The notes: a model not told the origin generated them from the sequence alone. Positions 16,920 through 26,701 are shown, counted from the first letter of the stretch. The stretch: 64,000 nucleotides of DNA from JACDAE01 sp963717195 (GCA_963717195.1 CAVQVR010000020.1:62001-126000); one strand, 5' to 3'. A program made the numbers and translations.

Positions 16920-19190
16920 ATGCAGAAGTCCTTTTTCCATCATTATTATCTCATGCAATTATTGGATCAACAAAAGTTTAAGTCTACATATCTTGCCTAT
17001 CCACAAGGAGATATGAAGCTCAAAGTAGTTGTGAAGATATTTGATGAAGAGTGTATGATTCCAAATCATGATTATGCGAGAAGCCTGACTACAATGAAAG
17101 GTTTCCTCGCTTTGGATCATCCTCACATTGTTCCTGTGCTGAATATGGACATAGAGAACAGGCAACCTTATATTGTGACGCGCTATATGTCACATGGATC
17201 ATTGCGCCAACGGTTGGATAGTTTGTCACCAAAGCTCATGTATTGGACGACGGCGGTGAATATTGTGATCCAGATTGCGCAAGCGCTCATGTATGCCCAT
17301 GAGCGTCACATTATCCATGGGAACATCAAGCCGAACAATATTTTTTTTGATCTGCTGGGAGAAGCACTGCTCACGGATTTTCGCCCGTCTCATTTTATTG
17401 ATATTTCTAAACTAAGCTACAAAACGGATCTGCAAACCACCTCCTATATGGCACCAGAACAGTTTATGGGGAAGAGCACCCCCTTTAGCGATCAATATGC
17501 CCTGGCCTGCCTGACCTACGAGTTGCTTACGGGCCATACGCCTTTTTTTGATGCTCAAAACTTCTCTTTAATGTGGCAGAAGCATGCTACTGTACTCCCT
17601 CCTCCCCCTACAACACAGGTTCCTGGATTGCCCGTAGCAATCGAGTCAGCAATCCTCAAAGCGATGTCCAAAAACCCGGAGATGCGTTATCCTGATATCG
17701 CAACGTTTGCCCACGCACTTGAAAGCGAGTTGCCTGCCTCTGCCGTCCGCAAGGGCAGGACAACTCTTCCTTCTGAACTTGAGCTTGAGTTTCCGCGTCC
17801 CTTTTCCCCTTCTTCCTCTCCTCCTCAGAAGGAGACCCATACTATAAAGTTATCAGCCCTTACGGGTTCAGTCCCGATTTTTGAAGATGCACGTGCTGTT
17901 AGGGAAACACCTCCTGCCGGTTCAGTCCCGATTTTTGAAGATGCACGTGCTGTTAGGGAAACACCTCCTGCCGGTTCAGTCCCGATTTTTAAAGATACAC
18001 ATGCTGTGAAGGAAGCAGCCCTTACGGGTTCAGTCCCGATTTTTAAAGATACACATGCTGTGAAGGAAGCAGCCCTTACGGGTTCAGTCCCGGTTCCTGT
18101 GACGCAGGATATCGGGTCTGAAGAGAAGCTAACCTCAGGCATGTCAACGACTCTCGTTGCGAAGAAGAACTCTCATCCTGGTAGAAAGGACACCAAACCA
18201 CTGGCGCTTGCTCCGTCATCGTCGTCAGATCAGTCCCCGCAAAAGACCAGTGTAATGCAACAAATCCTGCAGAAGCAGCCGGTGATGCTAAGTGCTTTTC
18301 TCGTACGGTGGAGAAATCAACGCTTCAGACCCTCAAAACGTTTTGTGATATGCACATGGGCCCTGGCTATCATGGTGATTCTTTCCACTGTACTTTTTAT
18401 CTTCAACGATTTAAGTGCAGGTATTCATACGAGACAAGCGATAGTTGGGAGGATCGCTACAGCCACACCGAACATCACTGCTAAGGCATCGGCGACCCCT
18501 GTAACGGCAGCAGCGACCAGCACGCTAGCTACAGCTCCTGGTGCATCCGGTGGGAATGGTGGTAAAGGTGGAAGTAGTGGTAAAGGTGGGAACGGTGGTA
18601 AAGGTGGAAATGGTGGAAGCAGCGGTAAAGGTGGAAATACAAGTACTCCACCACCTACTACGACCTCTATTACACCGGTGGTATCAAGCACAAGTACCCC
18701 ACCAACTCCTACGCCAGCGATATCAAACCAAAATCGTGCTCGCTATGCGACTGTAAGTGCGAGCAGTTCCGTCGAAGGAGGTGGTTGGGGTATAGCATAT
18801 ATAAACGATGATATCACTGCCTCAACTCCCAGCTCGATGGGCTGGAGCAGTGATGGCGATTTCGTTATCAATCACACCGAATGGATCTCATTTGATTTCG
18901 GTTCCTCTTTATCAGTTGGTAGGGTTGATCTTTTTCCTCGTAGCGATCCAGGTCATGTTGGACAAGGCTTCCCAATCGATTTTACCATTCAGCTATCGTT
19001 CGATGACATGACTTGGAGAACGGTCGTCACTGAAACGAACTATCCATCGCCAGGTTCAGCAGAAAATCAGGTATTTTTCTTTCCGGCACAAGAAACCAGG
19101 TATCTAATGGTACAAGCCACAACATTACGTGAGATTCCCAGTGAGTACAATCGATATCGTATGCAATTTTCGGAAATTTGCATTTACTAA
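16920..19190 (+). CDS. Membrane Ser/Thr protein kinase homologue, probable pseudokinase, with extracellular discoidin (F5/8 type C) domain
   Basis: A 756-residue protein. The start at 16920 has AGGAGG 11 bases upstream. Residues 8-270 are kinase-like: the ATP Lys is kept (VVVKIF, K39), but the Gly loop is lost (LLDQQKFKSTYLA), the catalytic HRD is HGN (133-135) and DFG is DFR (153-155). Asn140 and the APE motif remain. Residues 316-390 are four to five 18-residue repeats (GSVPIFEDARAVRETPPA type). A transmembrane helix spans 474-496, then a Gly/Lys/Ser-rich linker (541-573) and a discoidin-like sugar- or surface-binding domain (604-756). Loss of the catalytic Asp suggests a signalling scaffold or receptor rather than an active kinase. 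Confidence 0.85.
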   Translation: MQKSFFHHYYLMQLLDQQKFKSTYLAYPQGDMKLKVVVKIFDEECMIPNHDYARSLTTMKGFLALDHPHIVPVLNMDIENRQPYIVTRYMSHGSLRQRLDSLSPKLMYWTTAVNIVIQIAQALMYAHERHIIHGNIKPNNIFFDLLGEALLTDFRPSHFIDISKLSYKTDLQTTSYMAPEQFMGKSTPFSDQYALACLTYELLTGHTPFFDAQNFSLMWQKHATVLPPPPTTQVPGLPVAIESAILKAMSKNPEMRYPDIATFAHALESELPASAVRKGRTTLPSELELEFPRPFSPSSSPPQKETHTIKLSALTGSVPIFEDARAVRETPPAGSVPIFEDARAVRETPPAGSVPIFKDTHAVKEAALTGSVPIFKDTHAVKEAALTGSVPVPVTQDIGSEEKLTSGMSTTLVAKKNSHPGRKDTKPLALAPSSSSDQSPQKTSVMQQILQKQPVMLSAFLVRWRNQRFRPSKRFVICTWALAIMVILSTVLFIFNDLSAGIHTRQAIVGRIATATPNITAKASATPVTAAATSTLATAPGASGGNGGKGGSSGKGGNGGKGGNGGSSGKGGNTSTPPPTTTSITPVVSSTSTPPTPTPAISNQNRARYATVSASSSVEGGGWGIAYINDDITASTPSSMGWSSDGDFVINHTEWISFDFGSSLSVGRVDLFPRSDPGHVGQGFPIDFTIQLSFDDMTWRTVVTETNYPSPGSAENQVFFFPAQETRYLMVQATTLREIPSEYNRYRMQFSEICIY
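17865..18085 (+). repeat. 54-base tandem repeats in the pseudokinase linker
   Basis: About four units of 54 bases encode the 18-residue repeats between the kinase-like domain and the membrane helix. Units 1-2 are nearly identical, as are units 3-4, showing stepwise recent duplication. Confidence 0.85.
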
Positions 19191-19736
19191 TGTAAATGCA
19201 AACATTAAACTCCGAATTTATACAATTTATGTCATTGACTTGATTAATGGATGTGGCACACTTTTGTGATGCTTATTGGCTCCCCATGTATTGATAGATC
19301 CTTCTACAGGAGGAGTTCCCTTCCTGTAGAAGGATCTATCAATACATGGGGAGCCAGCACTGGCCCTGCCAAATGTTGCTTTCGAGTATGCACCATTAGA
19401 TACCTTGTGGTAAACGCTTTGCGAGCGGTTCACTGTATGGGCACGCATTTACCTCAGGCAGTATTGGAATAGCACTATCGAAATCAAGTCTGAGCATCGA
19501 CTGATCTACAGTGAACCCTATGTATTGGATGCCTCATAAACAACCGAAGGTCGAAGTTGCCATGTTCAAAAGTATAGGAAAAATGGGCTATTCAGGACAT
19601 ATCTACTTATGCCGAATAATAAATACGAAGGCAACAAGAATATAAACAATCTATAGTGTTGGTCCATATGAACAAAAGCTCTTCTATGTCTCAACCTGAT
19701 AAAGGTATCTAACTGTCAAGGAGAAATAAACACGTT
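19191..19736. other. Intergenic region with a long hairpin
   Basis: 546 bases without a credible gene. The only structure is the 34-base perfect inverted repeat at 19278-19355. An AAGGAG ribosome site at the right end belongs to the next gene. Confidence 0.6.
19278..19355. repeat. Long perfect hairpin (34-base arms)
   Basis: Arms 19278-19311 and 19322-19355 are perfect reverse complements, beginning GGCTCCCCATGTATTG and ending in the matching CAATACATGGGGAGCC, with a 10-base loop. It starts 87 bases after the pseudokinase stop. It may act as a terminator, but its length and perfection suggest a small mobile hairpin element or a recent inverted duplication. Confidence 0.85.
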
Positions 19737-20237
19737 ATGCAAAATAATACTCTCGTGAGAAAACTTATGACGCTGCGTCTGCACAAAACTGTCGTTTTTA
19801 GCTTCATCCTCTGTCTCAGTGCTGTCTTCGGGATCCTGGGAACAATTCCTCAGGCACAGGCTTTGTCTGTATGTAACGGTGATCCTATTGTTACGTTTTC
19901 AAATGGCATCCAGGTTCAAGCAACAGTATCCATTGTTGTTGATCCCACGCAGTTAGGAAACTTACAAGTGAACTACACGTTTCATGTCCCCGTTGGGGTA
20001 AGTGTACAGAGGATCATCTATACTGGTGGAAGCCTCGCAGGCAGAGAAAATGTGCAGGTGGACGCCGATAAAACCAGCAATTCCTATGCAGAACAGGTAC
20101 TTGCCACAGCGAGCTACAGCGCCAACGTTATCACTACAACTGATTATAAAGGTCAGTCTGTGACTGTCACGGGGATGACCAACCAATCCATACTCATAAC
20201 ACCGACCCTCATGAGTAATAACACATCTCAGTTCTAG
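19737..20237 (+). CDS. Secreted protein of unknown function
   Basis: A 166-residue protein with a good ribosome site (AAGGAG, about 14 bases before the ATG) and a signal peptide (LHKTVVFSFILCLSAVFG..., cleavage near QAQA-L, residue 42). The mature part is beta-rich and Thr/Val-rich (VQATVSIVVDPTQLGNLQVNYTFHV in pieces), which looks like a small Ig-like or beta-sandwich domain. One Cys follows the cleavage site. No family was recognised. The N-terminus resembles the signal peptides of the paralogous secreted proteins, so they share export but not domain content. Confidence 0.65.
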   Translation: MQNNTLVRKLMTLRLHKTVVFSFILCLSAVFGILGTIPQAQALSVCNGDPIVTFSNGIQVQATVSIVVDPTQLGNLQVNYTFHVPVGVSVQRIIYTGGSLAGRENVQVDADKTSNSYAEQVLATASYSANVITTTDYKGQSVTVTGMTNQSILITPTLMSNNTSQF

Positions 20238-20463
20238 CCATGTGTGCACATGTCAGAGTGAAATGAGCGAAACTAATACACGTATGGGGTGGCTGCTCCC
20301 TCAAATAAGGAGCTAGTCGCCCATATAATTATCAAAAATGCAAGCTCTGCCCTTTCTGTCGCTGAAGAAGTTTTGTTGAATGACATGCTTCTTTGCGTCT
20401 CTTCTAGCGTTTCTGGGTTATGTTCCTATCATGGGCAAGGCTCTATTATGAGGGAGTAAATCG

Positions 20464-21765
20464 TTGAACTTTTCAGCTTCTCTTCTGCGCCGCCGTGTCC
20501 TCGTTCTGGGGAGTCTCATGGGTATTGCTGCTTTGACGCTTGTTGTAGGATGGTGGCATGCTTTTGATAACGGAAACCCGTTCATTTTACAACATCTGTT
20601 GATAGCACTCTATCTCGTTGCGGCAATTATCATCTCCTACTACTTTCCTATTAATGCACGGCTCCATACCAAGATCCAAATGACAACGATAGCACTCTAT
20701 CTGGCCGCTATTCTCCTTCCCCCTGTGTTTGCAGCAACCATCGTGGGAATAGGAGTCTTGATAGCTGAGATACTGGTATCCTCGACGCGCAAAAATAACG
20801 CTGTTGATATAGCGATGCAAACGGTACGCAGTATTCTCATGATTCAAGGGGTAGCGATTGTAGCGCATCTTCCTTCGGGTATGGGAAGCGTCCAGGCGTT
20901 GTTTTTGATGGGTATAGCGTTCCTCTTGTTTGCCTGCGATATGCTGACATTTAGCCTGCAACTCTTTTTTCTCTTTGGAGATCATCCGGGGCACATCATC
21001 GTTGCGAGTGTGCGCGAAGTAGGAATTGCCGAGGGTGCTCAATATCTGCTGGGAGTGTTGGGAGCACTTGCGGCCATGCAAAGTCTTCTGGCACTTCTCC
21101 TGCTTAGCGTTCCTGCCGTGATATTTTATATCGCATACAAATCCATCAAAGAGATACATGATGATACACACCATTTGCTCGTGGCGATGGCTGATGCCGT
21201 TGACCTGCGTGATCGCTATACGGGTGGACATTCGCGTCGTGTCACTAACTACAGTGCCCAACTGCTTCAGCAGTTGGGATTGCACGGACTGGAAGTAGAC
21301 CTGATTATCTCTGCGGCTCGTGTGCATGATATTGGGAAGATCGGCATTCCCGATAGTGTCCTTCAGAAACCGGGACCGTTAACGCCAGAAGAACGAACCA
21401 TTATGGAGTCTCACTCCGTACGAGGAGCTGAACTGTTAGAGCGTTATCCCGATTTTTCTCGTGGAATGGCGATAGTGCGCCATCATCATGAAAGTTGGGA
21501 CGGAACTGGCTATCCTGACCACTTAAAGGGAGACACTATTCCCTTTGGATCACGTGTTATTGCCATTGCCGATACCTTTGATGCGATGACCAGTGATCGG
21601 CCCTATCGTAAAGGAATGCCTGTAGAGAAAGCCGCGGCACTTCTCTGTCAGGGACGTGGGCAGCAGTGGGAAGCCTCGCTGGTGGATGCCTTTCTGCAGA
21701 GCCTCAATCATTTAGTACTGGCCGAGGTGACTCAAGAGCAACCATCTCAGCCCGTCGCGGTATAG
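20464..21765 (+). CDS. Membrane HD-GYP domain phosphodiesterase
   Basis: A 433-residue protein. The N-terminal 225 residues hold about six hydrophobic segments; the C-terminal part (about 235-420) is an HD-GYP domain, which hydrolyses cyclic di-GMP or related dinucleotides. Visible metal and catalytic motifs: HDIGKIGIPD (H288, D289), HHHESWDGTGYP (340-351), and AIADTFDAMTSDRPYRKG. All key residues are present, so it should be active. The start is TTG at 20464 preceded by GAGGGAG; no ATG alternative fits. The membrane part may sense an unknown signal. It stands alone and is convergent with the aldo/keto reductase gene. Confidence 0.9.
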   Translation: MNFSASLLRRRVLVLGSLMGIAALTLVVGWWHAFDNGNPFILQHLLIALYLVAAIIISYYFPINARLHTKIQMTTIALYLAAILLPPVFAATIVGIGVLIAEILVSSTRKNNAVDIAMQTVRSILMIQGVAIVAHLPSGMGSVQALFLMGIAFLLFACDMLTFSLQLFFLFGDHPGHIIVASVREVGIAEGAQYLLGVLGALAAMQSLLALLLLSVPAVIFYIAYKSIKEIHDDTHHLLVAMADAVDLRDRYTGGHSRRVTNYSAQLLQQLGLHGLEVDLIISAARVHDIGKIGIPDSVLQKPGPLTPEERTIMESHSVRGAELLERYPDFSRGMAIVRHHHESWDGTGYPDHLKGDTIPFGSRVIAIADTFDAMTSDRPYRKGMPVEKAAALLCQGRGQQWEASLVDAFLQSLNHLVLAEVTQEQPSQPVAV

Positions 21766-21836
21766 CTGATCATCAAATACCCAGCCCTTCTTGAATAACC
21801 CAATCAAAAAGTCACTTACTGGAGGTCGGTCTTTCC

Positions 21837-22880
21837 TTACCGCTCTTTATAAGCAGGGACAGGTAAGGGGTTGCGCTCGGCGAAAGGCCGTTGATGCCAA
21901 TAGGGGTAGATCGTTGGCATCTCGCTCACCTTGTCGAGCTTCACGACCTGCTCGGCTGTGAGATTCCAGCCGACTGCGCCGAGATTGTGTTTGAGTTGCT
22001 CTTCATTACGAGCACCAATGAGGATACTTGCCACGGTGGGACGTTGCAACAACCAGTTCAGGGCGATCTGAGAAACCGACTTGCCCGTCTCCTCGGCGAG
22101 TTCGTCGAGCGTGTCCACAATCTCGTAGACCTTCTCGTCAGGGATGCGTGATCCTTCCGAGCCGATCTGTTGCACGCGGCTGCCTTCAGAGGCTGGCTGG
22201 TTCCGTCGGATCTTCCCTGAGAGAACCCCCGAAGCCAGAGGACTCCAGACGATGGTACCAACCTTCTGGTCAAGGGCAAGTGGCATCAGTTCCCATTCGT
22301 ATTCGCGTCCGACCAGTGAGTAAAAAGCCTGGTGAGCCACATAGCGTGTCCAGCCGTAGGTCTGTGCAGTCGCAAGAGACTTCATCAGGTGCCAACCGGA
22401 GAAATTGGAACAAGCGATGTAGCGGACTTTGCCGCTCTGTACCAGGGTATCCAGTGTTCGGAGCGTCTCTTCGACAGGGGTGAGCGCATCGAACCCATGC
22501 ATAGTGTAGATATCGATATGATCTGTCTTCAATCTGCGCAGACTCTCCTCACAAGCTCGGATCAGATGATACCGTGAGGAACCCAATTCATTAGGGCCAT
22601 TGCCCATGCGGAAGGTTGCCTTCGTAGAAAGAAGCACCTGGTCTCGTCGTCCTGCGAGGGCCTCACCAAGAACTTCTTCTGAGAGACCGCCAGAGTAGAT
22701 ATCCGCCGTATCGAAGAGATTGCCCCCTGCCTCCAGGCAAATATCGACCAGGCGACGTGCTTCTGCCACATCGGTCTTTCCCCAGGCGCTAAAAAAAGCA
22801 TCTCCCCCACCAAAGGTGGCCGTCCCAAAGCTCAGCGCAGAAACCTTCAGACCAGAACCGCCAAGTTGCCTATATTCCAT
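21837..22880 (-). CDS. Aldo/keto reductase
   Basis: A 347-residue NADPH-dependent oxidoreductase of the aldo/keto reductase superfamily (TIM barrel). The catalytic tetrad is visible: Asp and Tyr in FDTADIYSGGLSEE, Lys in LLSTKATF, His in YTMHGFD. The C-terminal NADP-binding segment includes SILIGARNEEQLKHN. GAGAGGAAC precedes the ATG. It is similar in layout to the second reductase at 49145-50125 but clearly a different subgroup (GNGPNELGSSRYH insertion). The physiological substrate is unknown. Confidence 0.9.
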   Translation of the reverse strand: MEYRQLGGSGLKVSALSFGTATFGGGDAFFSAWGKTDVAEARRLVDICLEAGGNLFDTADIYSGGLSEEVLGEALAGRRDQVLLSTKATFRMGNGPNELGSSRYHLIRACEESLRRLKTDHIDIYTMHGFDALTPVEETLRTLDTLVQSGKVRYIACSNFSGWHLMKSLATAQTYGWTRYVAHQAFYSLVGREYEWELMPLALDQKVGTIVWSPLASGVLSGKIRRNQPASEGSRVQQIGSEGSRIPDEKVYEIVDTLDELAEETGKSVSQIALNWLLQRPTVASILIGARNEEQLKHNLGAVGWNLTAEQVVKLDKVSEMPTIYPYWHQRPFAERNPLPVPAYKER

Positions 22881-23056
22881 CAGATTGTTCCTCTCTTCTC
22901 AGAAATTACAACATGGTCTTTGAGCGTTCAGGCGAACAGACCTAGCATCCTCACTCCTTTGGAGGGTCCAAAAAGTAGAAGAGAGCTATGGTCATCTCTC
23001 AGTAGGCCGCTTGCTCCTCCTCGTGAAAATTATTGGGTACGCGGAGAATAGGTTTT

Positions 23057-23212
23057 GTAACTATCAGGTCTGCTCGCCACCTGCGGTGGCTCGCCCAGGT
23101 TTTGTGTGGATGGTGGGATTGGCGGCCCCAGGCCGCCAATCCCACCATCCACACAAAACGGCTTGCGAAGCGCCGTAGGCGCTGAGGAGTCAGACCCCTA
23201 CTGAATAGTTAC
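23057..23212. repeat. Palindromic MITE-like element A
   Basis: The core is a near-perfect palindrome: arms 23099-23127 and 23131-23159 (29 bases each, 3-base loop). Imperfect outer inverted repeats GTAACTAT(T)CAG..GTCTG lie at 23057-23072 and 23191-23212. Flanks of the core share GCGGtggCTCGCC on the left and GCCGTAGGCG..TGAGGAGTC on the right with element B at 44544-44772, although the palindromic cores differ. It sits in the 484-base gap between the aldo/keto reductase and kinase genes, which otherwise shows nothing. Confidence 0.7.
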
Positions 23213-23364
23213 TAAGTTTTTTCCTGAACCTTTATTTTACAATAAATCAGCATCAGGTGAAAGCACACCATAAAAACCCAAAAAGGCCCGCACAGCGGGC
23301 CAAAACGCCGAGAAAAACGATAATTCACAGGCCCTGCCTTTAAGAAGCGGACCAGGTATACTGA

Positions 23365-24942
23365 TTATCGTATGTTGAAATCGTTCGTATTGGTAGCGGT
23401 GTCTGTACCTTCCATGTGACCATCTTCGTAGACAAAGCCCTGGATGTCCATAACATAACTCCGGACTTCCTCTTGCGTGCAATGAAGTGTGAGATTTCTC
23501 GTTGTCGTTACTGCTCCCTGACAGAGGTAGTGAGCGAACTTTTGCGGGTTATCGACATGTTGAAACAGGATTTCCATGATGATGTTTCCCTGCTGATCTT
23601 CTGATTTGAGGGTGAACGTCATCGTCGCATCGAGGCTTCCGTGAGCACTGCCACTATAGAACGCCTTTAATTGTACAGATGAATTGGATGTTGGTGGTAC
23701 AGATGTGGGTGTTGGTGAAGGGAAAGGAGTAGGTGATGGAATGGCAGAAGCGGTTGGTGGAGTTGTAGGGGCTGGGGAGAGAGTCGTGCGAGAAGAATGT
23801 GTAGAAAGGGGTAGCGGTTTGGAATTGGCACCAGGAGGGGTTGTGAGAGAGCCTCGACGAATAATCGTCAGCAATGGAGAGAACACAATCCCGGCAGTAA
23901 GCAATATTCCTAACAAGACTGCCAGCAAGATAACCTGAAGCAGAGACTTCATGCGTGGTTGCTTCTCTTGCCGATATTGTTGTGTCGGTAGCAGCACAGG
24001 CAGCCCAGCAATTTTTGTTGGTTCTAAGGAAGATGCTCCTGCACTGGCGAATGGTGGCTGCCCTGCTGAAATAAAGGTGGACTGGGATAACTCATCCGCT
24101 GGGAGAGAGGTTTCATTGGGAAGGAGGAGCAAGGTACCTTGATTAGCCTGTTCTAAAGCAAGTGCAAATGCTTTGATGTTGGGAAATCGTTGAGTTGGAT
24201 CTTTCTCCAGCGCTTTCATGACGACTTGCGCAACAAAGGGCGAAACGGATGGGTTTTTTCCCTGTAGAGGAGGTGGTAGAGCAAATGCATGTTTCGCCGC
24301 AATCTCGGAAAAAGATCCGTGAAAAGGGTAATCTCCACTCAACCATTCATAGACGACAATTCCTAGTGCGTACTGATCGCTGGCAGGACAAGGATGTGAC
24401 TGGATCTGTTCAGGAGCCATATATGCAATTGTGCCCGCAAGGTCTTGTGATCCTTGATAGCGTGAACTCTGGGCCACCACCGCAATACCAAAGTCACCGA
24501 GGAGAATTTCATCGTGTTTCCCAATCAACATATTCTCCGGCTTGATGTCTCGGTGGATCAGCTTTTGTTGATGGGCATAGAGCAGTGCATCAGCGAGCTG
24601 CTGAATAGAGCTCACGATAATAGGAAGTGGCAAGCGCTCACCTTTGCGATGTCGTTGACGTAAGGTACCATTGGGTGCATAGTCCATGACCAGATAAGGA
24701 AGTGTGTCCTGTATGCCAAAATCCAGCATACGTATGATGTGGGGATGAGAAAGAGAAATCAGGGTGCGTGCTTCCGAAAGAAAGCGTTCTTTATCGTCAT
24801 TGGTCAATGAGGTCCGTAATATTTTCATAGCTGCGAGGCTTTTTAGATAGACATGCTCACCAAGATAGACATCTGCAAACCCTCCTCCGCCAAGGAATTC
24901 GATCAAGCGATAGTTCCCAAATTGTTGACCTAAATAATCCAT
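23365..24942 (-). CDS. Transmembrane Ser/Thr protein kinase (PknB-like)
   Basis: A 525-residue protein with an intact kinase domain (residues 10-265): Gly loop LGGGGFADVYLG, ATP Lys K40 (AAMKIL), HRDIKPEN (130-137), DFG (150-152) and APE. After a Ser/Thr/Pro-rich region comes one transmembrane helix (333-357), a Pro/Thr stalk, and a 110-residue extracellular domain with two Cys (YLCQGAV, LTLHCTQEE). It likely senses an extracellular signal and phosphorylates cytoplasmic targets. GGAGGAG precedes the ATG. Unlike the homologue at 16920-19190, every catalytic residue is present. The gene is read alone, leftward. Confidence 0.92.
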   Translation of the reverse strand: MDYLGQQFGNYRLIEFLGGGGFADVYLGEHVYLKSLAAMKILRTSLTNDDKERFLSEARTLISLSHPHIIRMLDFGIQDTLPYLVMDYAPNGTLRQRHRKGERLPLPIIVSSIQQLADALLYAHQQKLIHRDIKPENMLIGKHDEILLGDFGIAVVAQSSRYQGSQDLAGTIAYMAPEQIQSHPCPASDQYALGIVVYEWLSGDYPFHGSFSEIAAKHAFALPPPLQGKNPSVSPFVAQVVMKALEKDPTQRFPNIKAFALALEQANQGTLLLLPNETSLPADELSQSTFISAGQPPFASAGASSLEPTKIAGLPVLLPTQQYRQEKQPRMKSLLQVILLAVLLGILLTAGIVFSPLLTIIRRGSLTTPPGANSKPLPLSTHSSRTTLSPAPTTPPTASAIPSPTPFPSPTPTSVPPTSNSSVQLKAFYSGSAHGSLDATMTFTLKSEDQQGNIIMEILFQHVDNPQKFAHYLCQGAVTTTRNLTLHCTQEEVRSYVMDIQGFVYEDGHMEGTDTATNTNDFNIR

Positions 24943-25594
24943 CCCGTTCTCTCCTCCTTATCATATAGAACCTTCGAGCAATAGGGGACATTGATGCGTA
25001 TGGGTAGGGCTGTTTTGCTATCAGGATTGACGGTGTGAGCAAACTCAGTTGAAAACGGTTTTTTATCTCTGCTTTCTCTCTAGAGTCAGTGATTCCTCTC
25101 TTTTCTATCGTCTCCATAGTATTATATCTTGAGTTATCGGGTTTGTCTGTTTTTTCTAGAATGATTCTAATTCTAACAAGCCAGCGTCGCTCAGGGTGTC
25201 CAAAACCTCGAAAGCGGCATCATTAAAGAAAATTGCTGTTTCTTTTTCTCGCATAACTTTTCCACGCCGTGTTTGTGACTTTGTTTTCGGCAAACGAGGC
25301 TGTAAGGCTATTTTTTCTCACATAACCTTTCGTTTACTTGATGAAAAAGGTCGTTTGCGCGATCTTGGCAGACTATTGTGGTACCGTTTGTTTCTCGTTG
25401 CACATCCCGATCCAAGGGATGTCTTGATCATGTATGACCTTATTCGCATTGCCATGGGACCAAAGTCTCCGAGTGCCATCTCTCCTGTCTTCACATCTTT
25501 GCAAACATGTCCTTAAGACATTCTCATAAATATTTCTATGGGGTAAGCTTCTTCAAGAAGCACAAAATTGGTGATACTTGGAGGTATAGTAAGT
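24943..25594. other. Long intergenic region, no secure gene
   Basis: 650 bases between the kinase gene and the broken ferritin-like gene. A plus-strand frame of 106 codons (GTG 25196 to 25516) exists, reading MSKTSKAASLKK..., with no recognised domain and no clear ribosome site; it is left unannotated. A GGAGG site near 25580 serves the ATG at 25595. Confidence 0.4.
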
Positions 25595-26321
25595 ATGAAT
25601 GCTGATAAAAAGGCAAACCAGGTATTTATTGCAGATACCTGGTTAAATCATTTCAAAGAGAAACTCTCGTCAACGTCAGGTGATTCCTTGGGAACGCTCG
25701 ATCATCGCAGACCAGCATCTGCATAAATCCCTTATCCGCTCACTGCAGCGTTTTCAGATTGGAGAGCAAGGAGATGGCCTCCACCTACGTAATGCCGCAA
25801 CAAGGACACATGATCCCGCATACATAACCGCCATAGAGCTCTTTGTTTGAGAAGAGCAGGAACATAGCCGTCTACTTGCGCGATTAATTGAAGGCATGGG
25901 GGGAAGTCTCCTGAAATACCATTGGAGCGATACATGCTTTGTCTTTCTAAGACGTTTACTTGATCTGCGCATGGAATTGCTTGTCCTGCTGGTCGCTGAG
26001 GTGATTGCCCAGGTCTACTACAAAACGCTCTATGATGGAACCACAGATACGGTACTACGCGCTGTCTTTGCGCAGATCATTCACGATGAGCACGCGCATG
26101 TCGCCTTTCACTGCGCTTATCTGCGTCAGGCTTTCGCCAAACATTCAGTGTTGACCTGCTGGCTGATTTACAAAAGTTGGAAACTCCTCTACATGCTCGT
26201 TTGCCTCATTGTCATCTACGATCATCATACTCTCTTTCATGCCATTGGAGTGATGCCGCGTACATGCTGGCACGATTGCATGCAGGCATTTCAAGCAACG
26301 CAAATTTTTACGTATCAATAA
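25595..26321 (+). pseudogene. Ferritin-like (diiron) domain protein, broken
   Basis: The ATG at 25595 (after GGAGG) starts MNADKKANQVFIADTW..., but the frame ends at about 25726. From about 25685 the +1 frame continues: PWERSIIADQHLH, SLQRFQIGEQGDGLHLRNAA, then a TGA at 25848-25850, then EEQEHSRLLARLIEG, LRMELLVLLVAEVIAQVYY and IIHDEHAHVAFHCAYLR to the stop at 26321. The E..H pairs (EEQEH, AEVIAQVYY, DEHAH) are the iron ligands of the ferritin-like fold. One frameshift and one nonsense codon mean no full-length product. From memory, intact relatives occur as single genes in Ktedonobacteria; their function is unassigned. Confidence 0.75.
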
Positions 26322-26701
26322 TCCAAGAAAACAAGAACGTTTCTTTAATCAGCTAAGACATATTTGGGAGGACCATCGCTGCCTTGTCCCAACCCTGGGA
26401 GGCTGTAAGGAAACTGAATGTGGTACTGCAAGGATGAAAGGAAAGGTTTTGCTGTCATGGTTATAGCTTGTAAAGCAAGGCCAGAAGGGGGTTTAGAGAG
26501 CCAGAATGGTGCATCTGCTGTCAGCCCGATAATCAGACTAAATCCATGTTTGTCTACGGAGGTGTCAATTGAAGAAAATGGTGGTAAATTGGCCATCAAA
26601 TCTGTTTGCAAAGCCATCTTTTTACGTTTTGCTGTCAGTTTTGCTGTAGAATGGCTAAGTAAATATACTGAAGCCAGGCCACAGGGGGTGCAGGGAATGT
26701 A
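26322..26701. other. Intergenic region before tRNA genes
   Basis: A minus-strand frame of 90 codons (26617-26345, MALQTDLMANLPPF...) is open but has only a weak AAAAAG ribosome site and no recognised domain. It could be a small gene or a remnant. Nothing else was seen. Confidence 0.35.

Noticed and set aside
17865..18085. Tandem repeats resembling a CRISPR array
   Set aside because: Units are 54 bases, contiguous and in frame with a protein; there are no spacers.
18425..18691. Pro/Leu-rich minus-strand frame
   Set aside because: It is the antisense of the Gly/Ser linker and low-complexity part of the pseudokinase.
25196..25516. 106-codon plus-strand frame, GTG start
   Set aside because: No domain, no ribosome site, and it lies in a decayed region; kept only as a note in the intergenic entry.
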